NCBI GenBank assembly: GCA_000697335.1
Contig: JNEM01016164.1
Location: 1-22,551, forward strand
Direction of reading: 5' to 3'
DNA length: 22,551 nucleotides
From: Conidiobolus incongruus B7586
Taxonomy: Eukaryota > Entomophthoromycota > Entomophthoromycetes > Entomophthorales > Conidiobolaceae
A program made the translations under genes and the position numbers. Positions within the stretch are counted from its first letter, which is position 1; the number at the start of each line of letters is the position of its first letter. The notes below the pieces were generated by a model. It worked only from the letters and a program-made list of their open reading frames with translations. It was not told the origin of the DNA and searched no databases. Below, one piece after another: positions 9,991 through 18,349 of the stretch.

Positions 9991-10885
9991 TGATTCATTT
10001 TGGAATTTTAACCGCCAAAATTTCGAATTTCAATTAGGCTAATAAAACTACTTAAAACCAATGTACTTTGATAAATTTACCAATAATGATTATTTTAATT
10101 GAAATAAGGGAGGATCATTGTATTTTTAGGGGATCAATAAACTATTTGCATATCATGTATTACTTTAACATACTAATATACTATCTAATTGATTTAATTG
10201 TAAATTGATAAATATTGCTTGAGAAAATTTTGACGGTTCTTTAATGATTGATTTGAATAAAGTATCTAAGTGACTTAAAATGACATCATTAATCATGAAA
10301 TTAAAAACCATCTAGCATATAATGAGATGAAATCTAATATTTGAAAAATTATAATATTATTTTTTATTATAATAGTTTTGATTCAAATAGTATTTAACAT
10401 TTTAACAACACTATTCACTGAATTTAAAAAATTTAACATCGGTGTTTAGAGTGGTATGGAGTTATTTAATCTTATTCGTCATTCTGAAAATAATGTGAGA
10501 ATAATTTTTATATCCTATATTTAATATTAAATAACTAAATACAGTGTAATATTAAATTTTGATTCAAATTATGTATTAAGGATCGATCTTGCCACTATCA
10601 TTGAAATAAGGTTAATATAATAATGTATTATTTTGGCCATTTTTAAATGAGAGATTGTTATATATATATATGTTAAAAACATTATATATTGATAAAACCA
10701 ATAAAATTCAATCAAATGCATTAATTATTGAGAAAAATACATTCCAAAAATTATCTCCTAAAATTTTATTTTATTAATCACATTTTAACAATTATAGATC
10801 ATTAAAATTCAGTTTCAACGTGGCAATCTATATAGTCTATACTTGAAATTGTGAATGAGATTTCAAAAAATATAATATAATATAA
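9991..10885. other. Divergent intergenic region, left part
   Basis: AT-rich spacer between the two oppositely oriented tetraspanin genes. It holds short AT microsatellite runs (for example near 10660-10671 and 10869-10886) and no supportable gene. Confidence 0.5.
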
Positions 10886-11406
10886 TTGACACGAGATTGG
10901 CAATTCTGGCCAGGGTCAAGGTCGTTGGGTCGCCGACTCCGAGAGCGGTCAGTACATCCAGGACAAGACTGACGAACTAATGCACATACATGACTAACTG
11001 AGTGGCGAGTATGGTGCGTAAATTGGGGATATATGCCATTATGTGAGGGCCAACAATGATTAACTGGCCGGAGTTCATCTCGGACAGGTAATACAAATAA
11101 AATTGATGAAATAATTCAAATGATTTATTCTTTAGTGATAATTTTATTGAGATATTAAGGTAAAGGCGAGGCTGGAATGTCTAGCGTCGGGATTGATTCT
11201 ATCATGAAACCTCTGTCTTGTACTATCAAATGGTATATGCCCTTTTATTGGGATCACTAAACTCACCGTCCCAATCATCCTCGTGAGTCGCACAATACCA
11301 GTCTCCAAGGCAGCAAGATTCGCAATGGTTCCCGTCAACTGGTTTTGCCAGAGGAATCTCATTATCTTGCGGTGAATGACGGGTTGACGAGTCGACAGCC
11401 TTGACA
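10886..11406 (+). other. GC-rich island with degenerate coding repeats, flanked by TTGACA direct repeats
   Basis: Two halves (about 10890-11092 and 11160-11400) have far more G+C than anything around them and are separated by an AT-rich stretch with GT...TTTAG intron-like ends (11089-11137). TTGACA stands exactly at both composition boundaries (10886-10891 and 11401-11406). On the plus strand, the frame around 10901-11090 reads in part GRWVADSESGQYIQD, then D-x-L-S-G-E-Y, then D-x-L-A-G. These repeats are spaced about 23 codons apart and differ at third positions (AGC/AGT, GGT/GGC, TAC/TAT), as old coding repeats do. The frame is interrupted, so any gene is broken. An 88-codon minus-strand frame also covers the right half but has no recognisable domain. 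Identity is unknown; candidates are an inserted foreign gene fragment or an old element. Confidence 0.45.
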
Positions 11407-11896
11407 AAAATTTAAAAGGATAATATATTATCGAAAACTTGAAATTTGGCTAATTTGATTCATAGAAATTGAATCATACTATGTTTCATTGAACAATTAA
11501 CTAGGCTTGTAAATATCCTTAATAATTTGATAAAATTACATCACCAATGTTATTTATTAGAATTATATCAAGTATAAGGTTTATTTTGTATATAAATGAT
11601 TCAAAATATGAATTCAATAATGTTAATAGATGTTTATATCAACAAAATGCTATTGTAAAAGTATTTTATAAATATTTTAGTGGAAATTTTTAATTTAGTC
11701 ATCTAAATTAACTTGATATTGATTGGATAGCTGGATGATATCATTTTAAAACTCATGAATTGTCATTCAGAGTGAGTAAATATTAAGTCATTGAGCTTAA
11801 TTAAGATGACATCAAAATTACCAAATCATCTCAATTGACAAAAATATAAATGCTACTCTTAAGGACACAATATTCTTATTAAATTTTTAGTTAATT
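11407..11896. other. Upstream region of the intronless tetraspanin
   Basis: AT-rich spacer, nothing coding seen, ending in the tetraspanin promoter. Confidence 0.5.
11845..11852 (+). promoter_or_regulatory. TATA-like box of the intronless tetraspanin
   Basis: TATAAATG on the plus strand, about 45 nt before the ATG at 11897. Confidence 0.45.
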
Positions 11897-12595
11897 ATGT
11901 CTCGTAATACAGAATACGGTTCTTCAGGCTACAACACCTTAAAAGGATTCTTAATCGTTGTCAACTTTATTACTAGCTTAGCAGGCCTTGCTCTCGTTGG
12001 AGTGGCAATCTATGGAGCTGTCACTGATGGTGTTGCCCGATATCATTGGTCGCTACCATTATTGACTGGATTTTTAGGAGTGATGATCTTTTTCGTGTCC
12101 TTCTTGGGCTGTTTTGGCGCCTTTACAGAGGGTAAACGAGTGCTTGCTTCTTATTTGGCTGGATTAATTGTCCTATTCGTTGCCCAGCTAATTGTGCTTT
12201 TATTAGGATACTTGTACTCAAATAATATTGATCAGACCTTGGATAAATTCTGGCAAAATGCATATGACAACCATCCCAGAATCTTGAAAAAGATTGAACA
12301 TCAGTTCAAATGTTGCGGATTCCGTAATTTGCTTGACCGCCCTATTCCCAATGGTGTGACTGACACTTGCTCTATTAATAAGAAATATGGCTATGATGAA
12401 CCATGCTATGATGCTCTTTTAGAAACTTACAATGACTCTGCCTACATTTTCGCAACCACAGGTCTTATTGTTGCAATTATCCAATTAATTGCACTAATTG
12501 CTTCTGGAATTCTCATTAAAGAAACTCCTCAAAGTCCCGACCGTTCTAATGCTTTGTTAAGTGAGCACTCTCGCTTGCTTAGTTCCCATTCTTAG
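11897..12595 (+). CDS. Intronless tetraspanin with an acidic-dileucine tail
   Basis: 232-residue tetraspanin in one exon. Membrane segments lie near residues 17-41, 52-76, 84-107 and 183-207. The large extracellular loop has CCG at 139-141, Cys158 and a YGYDEPC motif ending at Cys170. The small loop and TM2 edge contain GCFGAF, typical of the family. The C-terminal tail is hydrophilic and Ser-rich and contains EHSRLL (223-228), fitting the [DE]xxxL[LI] signal read by AP-1, AP-2 and AP-3 adaptors. That suggests cycling through endosomes or the vacuole. Base composition is less AT-biased than in neighbouring genes and synonymous C-ending codons are frequent, suggesting high expression or different codon selection. 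It is the only clear plus-strand gene here, divergent from the five-exon tetraspanin to its left. Confidence 0.95.
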   Translation: MSRNTEYGSSGYNTLKGFLIVVNFITSLAGLALVGVAIYGAVTDGVARYHWSLPLLTGFLGVMIFFVSFLGCFGAFTEGKRVLASYLAGLIVLFVAQLIVLLLGYLYSNNIDQTLDKFWQNAYDNHPRILKKIEHQFKCCGFRNLLDRPIPNGVTDTCSINKKYGYDEPCYDALLETYNDSAYIFATTGLIVAIIQLIALIASGILIKETPQSPDRSNALLSEHSRLLSSHS

Positions 12596-12934
12596 ATAGC
12601 ATTAACTATCCATCATTATTAATCACAAATTAGGTTAAAATTTAATTTGTAATACTTAGCTATACATTTTTTGCAAATCGAAATAAACTATTTCAATTAT
12701 TATTTAACTACTAATCTGCATATTAATTATTCAATTTGTCCATACCTATTGTTTGATTATTTTTTATTATTTTAACCAACAGATATTTGCACAATTTCAA
12801 ATACAAATTAAGTATTACTTTAATATTGAATAATATCGATAATGATCAATATTTTTTAAAAAAATAACCTATTTTACTAGATTTTTGTTGGAAATAATTG
12901 TCATAAAAACTTAACATCAATATTTTTACATATT
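12596..12934. other. 3' flank of the intronless tetraspanin
   Basis: AT-rich sequence with no gene seen. An AATAAA at 12681-12686 lies about 85 nt past the stop and is a possible polyadenylation signal. Confidence 0.4.
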
Positions 12935-13264
12935 AACACGTCTTGGGAAAGCAGTGACCAGAGTAGTGTAGATAAAAGAGAGAGATCTGAGGAATTCCAG
13001 GTAAGTGCTAGGGAGATAGGGGGTTTATTGGTTTAAGTCAAATAGCTGGGAGGGCCCAGATCAAACTCTTGTTAAGGATAGCTCTAATTCCGGGTTTTAT
13101 ATAGAGTGAATAGGGTAAGGTAATTCATGAGACTCTCCGGTGACTTGCATCATGGGCCAATTAAAAGATAGAGCAGAAGCAGATGGTATGTGAGGGGGAA
13201 ATGATTTTAACATTAGGTTGATGTAAGAATACTTTGATAGAAGGGAATTACCTGGCTTGTGACA
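12935..13264 (-). mobile_element. Candidate solo LTR (fossil), about 330 bp
   Basis: This purine-rich block stands out from the AT-rich flanks and has no meaningful open frame. It is bounded by the 5-bp direct repeat ATATT (12930-12934 and 13265-13269). Read on the minus strand it begins TGTCACAAG, and it has a TATA box (TATATAAAAC, 13104-13095) near the middle, as a U3-R-U5 LTR would. The far end is not the canonical CA, and a 5-bp repeat of this composition can occur by chance. No internal retroelement genes adjoin it, so if it is an LTR it is a solo copy left by recombination. Family cannot be assigned. Confidence 0.33.
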
Positions 13265-13269
13265 ATATT

Positions 13270-13623
13270 TTCAAATTTTGATTTCAACTCATAATACTTC
13301 AATTACACACTTATTTCAACCCAAAATATATATTATTAATCAATGTAGGATTGGTTATTCTTGTTCCATTATATACAATACAGTATAATATTATACATTA
13401 ATCAATAATATTAATATTTCAATATTTATTGAGTTTTTTCAAATGATTTAGGATATAGTTAATATGAAAATTCCCGAGTGTTAGATTTAGTCGGAGATTT
13501 ATAAAATATGCGTAATTTTTCAAAATAAAAACTTTTGATAAGTATTCAAATTGTGATTATATATCTCTAAATAGTACCTAACTAAATTATAAGTTATCGG
13601 TATTGGTTTATGTTATGAAATAG
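13270..13623. other. Spacer left of the tetraspan orphan gene
   Basis: AT-rich 3' flank of the minus-strand gene, nothing else seen. Confidence 0.5.
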
Positions 13624-14403
13624 TTACAAGGCTATAGTTTTGGAATTGTATTCTTGATGAGTGCTGAATTTTGAAAAATGAATCATCAAATATAAAGATC
13701 CGAATAAAATAATAGTAAGTATCAAAGTAATCGAGTAACAAATGCTAATCAGGTCTAATATGTACATATGTTCCAAATATGCACTCGTATTCAATGGTTC
13801 GTTTGATAAGACAGGGAAAAAGTGATAAAACTTCAATATTGATGCGGGCTCATATTGAGTATTGAAAAGAGGATAGTTCAGCTGACAGGTGTACTTTTGC
13901 AAATATGAGGATAGGTGAAGCGATGTGGGAGGCATAGAGGAGAATTCAGTTTCACATATTGCTTGAACATGATACATTCGCAAATAATCTGCAAATGCCA
14001 CGCGATTATATGTATAAATATTAATTAAAATTAACTGGAATAATAGAAATAGAGCCATTGTTGGAAGAAGATTCCATTGATTCCCAGTGCGGAAGCTCTT
14101 CACCCAGTTGAATATACATATAGGAAGAATAATAAGAGATCCCAACCGATTCACATACCAAATAACTCTAGTAGCACGCATTATTTCTGGTATTACAGCA
14201 AATTCACGATTATTGAGATTAGACATAACCATCAGTGCCAGGCTGATCATACTCATGCTAAAAAATGTATAGAAGCAGAAGCACAGAATCTTATACTGTC
14301 TATTATTCTCGACTTTACTATTGTGGTGAATATCGTCCTTCTTAAACATTAATAAATCAAATCTATCTGCTTTAATATGCAGTAAACCATCTTTTCGCGT
14401 CAT
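13624..14403 (-). CDS. Four-pass membrane protein of unrecognised family (tetraspan-like layout)
   Basis: 259-residue single-exon frame, family not recognised. Hydrophobic segments lie near residues 38-60, 84-101, 112-131 and 215-241. The ~83-residue segment between the third and fourth contains two cysteines (150 and 173) and several aromatics. N- and C-termini are polar. This is the gross layout of a tetraspanin, but there is no CCG motif and no PxxC pair, so I do not call it one. The start is supported by a TATA-like box 54 nt upstream and by the lack of an earlier in-frame ATG nearby. It lies about 1 kb from the 3' end of the intronless tetraspanin, converging with it. No introns are needed to keep it open. 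Confidence 0.75.
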   Translation of the reverse strand: MTRKDGLLHIKADRFDLLMFKKDDIHHNSKVENNRQYKILCFCFYTFFSMSMISLALMVMSNLNNREFAVIPEIMRATRVIWYVNRLGSLIILPICIFNWVKSFRTGNQWNLLPTMALFLLFQLILINIYTYNRVAFADYLRMYHVQAICETEFSSMPPTSLHLSSYLQKYTCQLNYPLFNTQYEPASILKFYHFFPVLSNEPLNTSAYLEHMYILDLISICYSITLILTIILFGSLYLMIHFSKFSTHQEYNSKTIAL

Positions 14404-14456
14404 ATTTGTCTATATCAAAATTGATGAATTTCGAAATTTGAATGGGAGCAGAGATG

Positions 14457-14464
14457 TATTTATA
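14457..14464 (-). promoter_or_regulatory. TATA-like box of the tetraspan orphan
   Basis: TATAAATA on the minus strand, 54 nt before the ATG at 14403. Confidence 0.45.
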
Positions 14465-15560
14465 TGAGAAATAAAATGAGGATTGGCTTTAAGTGATTTT
14501 GAAATTAAATTTGGCTGAATATACTTGAATTAGTTTAGTTTCTCCATTAATTCCTGCTCCTCTACCAGGGATTATATCAATTGGACCCAATCTCAACTTA
14601 TCCCCCACAATCTTTGCTTTGAATCTTACCAAAATTTCTCCAAATGATAGAATTGGCCAATAAGATTCTATGGATTGACTTCAGACAAAGTATTGGGTGA
14701 CCCCTTATTTAACTCGGATTTTGATTATTGTTTCAGAATTTTGATTTTGGATAAATTTATAATTTGAAACATTCTATCTCTTGAAAGGATTTAACAAAGA
14801 TTCGCTATTGTCTAGTCTGATTCCATTTTTGATTTAAACGTAACAAATGATTTTATTTAAAATTATATTACTATTGTAGTTAATCATATTTTTGATTAGC
14901 CTTGATTTTGTTTTGTAACCAACTTTACTGTTAATATTGAATATTAATATTTTTAAAATTAATCAACTATATATTACATTAATGGTTATATATAAGATCA
15001 CTAATGTGAATACTTAATTAGTTTAATATCAAATATATCTTGTATTGTGAAATATAAAATTCAAATGTATGTTCATTAAAATATATTTGATTTGACACTA
15101 TTTTCATATCATTATTAATCAATATTTTTTAATAGTTTCATGATTTCAAAATTAAATGAATCTTAAAAATATCTTTGTTTTATTTTTTACGTCTAGATTA
15201 ATGTAACACTAGATCTTGTTAATATGCTGGCTTTCATTCTATTATATCTCAATGAATAATCTATTGTCTATTCATTATTCATAATATTTATTTATGATCA
15301 AAATTGAAGCTGGTGCCTATTGCAATTAACCAAGTTAATTTGAAGAATATTTCTTTGTTATGAAAAATACTTTATAGGTTAATGTGGCAAAGTGATTTTG
15401 ATAATATATGTAAGGTTAATCAATTATCAAGATTTGGGATATCATCATCCAGCAATGTTTAACCGCTTGCTATATTTTGAAAAAACTGGTCTTGCCATAT
15501 ATTATCATTGAGTATAAATTCCTAGTATAGAATCATTAAATCAATAACTTCAAATTATAT
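14465..15560. other. Intergenic region upstream of the tetraspan orphan
   Basis: No gene seen on either strand. The first ~250 bases are less AT-biased and include a pyrimidine-rich patch near 14540-14640, possibly part of the upstream regulatory region. The rest grades into AT-rich spacer. Confidence 0.45.
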
Positions 15561-17530
15561 ACTTAAAAAATATTTTCACTGTATAGTTCTTTTATATAAA
15601 CTTTTATAATATATATTTATATGTATATAATAACTTGCTACCAATTAAAATTAAAATTTCAAATATATAGGAATATACTAATACTAATATTTTATATTAT
15701 CTGGAAAATTTAAAATCTTAGGTTATATCAATCAAGGTAAAAATTGAGAATAACTCTATATATTCTTCATTCAATATGATAATTAATTAATTTTTTATTA
15801 AATTAATGAATAATAGATAAGCTTTTATTATATAAGGCTTTTCTCATAATCTCAAATATATATATACTATATTATTTAAAATATTAAATAATATTATTTT
15901 GAAATTTATATGAATCTTTAATAACATAAACCAATGTATTTATAGTTTATTAAAATTAGAATTTATTTATTTTATCAAATTTATATAATAAATTATGTCT
16001 ATTATATACTTGAAATTATAAAGAATGATATAGTAAATTAATATAAAAATATTTAATATATTATCTTAAATTTGAAGTAATGGGAAATTTTTTAATTTTT
16101 GATTTTTCAAACATATTATTAGTTTTAAATGAATAAATATATACAAAGTAAATAAGAAATTATATATATTATAATTTTTTTGATTAAAAAAATTAACTTT
16201 TTAAAATTGGTTGTTTAATTTAATTATACTTAAACTAAATAATAATCATTAAAAGTTTTTTATTTTAATATTAGTAAAACTTAACTATAAACCCTTTAAC
16301 ATTATTTAAAATTTATAAGTAATTTTTAATAATAAAATATTATTTAAATCAACAATTTATTACTAGGTAAATTATTTTAAAGCTAAAAAAAACTATTTAA
16401 AACTTGTTAAAATTTAAAAAACTAACTTCAACTATTATTTTTTTAATTATTAATAGATTGAAAAAATATATTAAAAAATACCTTTTTATTTTAGTTAAAG
16501 AATCATTTAAACACTTTAATATTAGTTTTATAAGTATTTTATTTATATTAAAGTTTAAACTTAAATTAATAAATAGAAATATATATTAGATACCTTATAA
16601 TTTAATTAAAATTTAAAAAAAAATTAAAGTAGTTATTATTAAATAAAACTTACTAAAATATTATTAGAAGCTTAAACTTTAAAACAAATAATTATAATTG
16701 ATGAATCTTAAATCTTTATATATAATCTTTTATTAAAACACAAATTAAAATATTAAGTTAAATCAACCCCTTTTATAAATCCCTTTAAATAAATATTTTA
16801 TTAATAAACAAATATTAATTATTATAATAAATATTAATAGTATATATTATTCTTATTTAATTCTTAAAAAAAAATAAATTAATAATAAATTTTATATTGT
16901 TTTTTAAATAAAAGTATTTTTAATTAGTGTTTTCAATATAATTTAAGAAAATCTATTATTTTACATAATAATTATAAAATATATAAATTTAAAATAGTAA
17001 AAAATTTTCTAATTAAAAATAACTAGAAAAAACTACTACATCTAGTATACTCTTTAGATTATAACTTATATAATTATAATTGCTTTAGATAATTAAAAAA
17101 CTAGCTTATAAAAAATAAAATTTCTATAAAAAAATTTAATTAGTTTATAAAACATTAAATTTTAATATTTAATAAAAAGAATTGTTTTTTAAGTATTAAA
17201 TCTTTATTAAAAATATAATAAAAAGTTATTAATAATAAAAAAACTATTAATTTTATATTATATATTATATATTAAAATATTTATTTATTTTAAATTGCAA
17301 AAAATTCTTATTATTAAAAATATAAAATAATATTATATATTTTTAAGTTTTATAATATATATTTTTATATTAACTAAATTTCATAAAAAATATATTATCA
17401 GTTGAAAATTTGTTTGTATTAGCTTAATAGCAGTAAAAAACTCTATTCTTTCATAATTAGCATTTTACATAATATATTTATTAGGATATTAATAAATTTA
17501 ATATAATTTTAATCAATAGATTGATTAATT
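15561..17530. other. Extremely AT-rich, TG/CA-poor tract
   Basis: Nearly 2 kb in which G and C are very scarce. TA dinucleotides abound while TG and CA are rarer than in other spacers of the window, most clearly at 16080-17400. A 61-codon lysine- and isoleucine-rich frame at 16404-16589 is what such composition produces by chance. Possibilities are a repeat decayed by cytosine deamination, an organelle-derived insert, or plain AT drift. No RNA gene or mitochondrial gene could be recognised. Confidence 0.5.
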
Positions 17531-18240
17531 AGGGGTTATAATTGAAATTTTTACTTTTCCAATTATAAAATGAAATTAAATTTAATTTAAGTTATATAAA
17601 TGATAACCATAAACACAAAAGGAAGTAGTCTTTTAGAGCTTAAATAGGGAATCACTAGTGGTAAATAATAAATTACCACAGAGTTAAGGGAAATTAAAGA
17701 GGTTTACCAAATTAGCTGAAAATAACTTATTGTGAATTAGGTTCTTAGAATAAAGTAAATATCTCACACTTGTCATAACTCAATACCTTTGTAAGTGTTA
17801 TGAGAAAAACTTAGAGATTAGATACTTTTGAAAATAAAGATAAAAGAATATATTTATTAGTTTGCTTATGGTAATCTTATATTAGTTTTAATTGTGAATG
17901 TTTATGAACATGTAAGCTTTACAAGCAGAAAATAATAAGTTTAACTAGTTTATGAAATGAAGCACTTCCAATATGACTCCTTGTATCAGTGTGATAACTA
18001 GAGTTTCTAGAGTAATGGACATAATTATTTCACATCATAAACAATATAATAAATTAAACTTTATTCAAATTCTTATGATAAAAATTATTAAATTTTATTA
18101 TAAATATTGTTGGTATAAAGAGGCAGTATTTGATAAAAACTGTGTTCAAATATTGGTCAAATATAATTTATTGGGCAGTAAAGTAACTGAAATGAAAATT
18201 ATATTATAAGATGAATTAAATAAAGTGCTATTTACAGGTT
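17531..18240 (+). mobile_element. Probable decayed retroelement fragment (fossil), possibly Ty3/gypsy-like
   Basis: More complex sequence than the tract to its left. A plus-strand stretch around 17973-18209 reads like a badly worn integrase core of the retroviral/Ty3 type, but the similarity is faint and I could not confirm it. No intact terminal repeats or other element genes were found. The fragment is clearly broken and looks old, perhaps continuous with the AT-rich decay to its left. Confidence 0.25.
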
Positions 18241-18349
18241 AACAGTGAATTGAAGATTGATAAAAGGATTAATAAATTGTCTGGATATTGAAATATAATA
18301 GAAAAAAATATTTGTGATTTAAAAGGGGTTTATCAGGACTGATAGTTGA

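Noticed and set aside
11144-11407. 88-codon minus-strand frame in the GC-rich island
   Set aside because: No recognisable domain. The plus strand shows repeat units with synonymous differences in the left half, so minus-strand coding is less likely, though not excluded.
14077-14352. 91- and 61-codon plus-strand frames
   Set aside because: Antisense to the four-pass membrane protein; no motifs.
16404-16589. 61-codon plus-strand frame in the AT-extreme tract
   Set aside because: Composed almost only of Lys, Ile, Leu, Phe and Asn codons, as random AT-rich sequence gives.
15561-17530. Mitochondrial DNA insert
   Set aside because: No mitochondrial protein, rRNA or tRNA gene could be recognised; AT richness alone is not enough.
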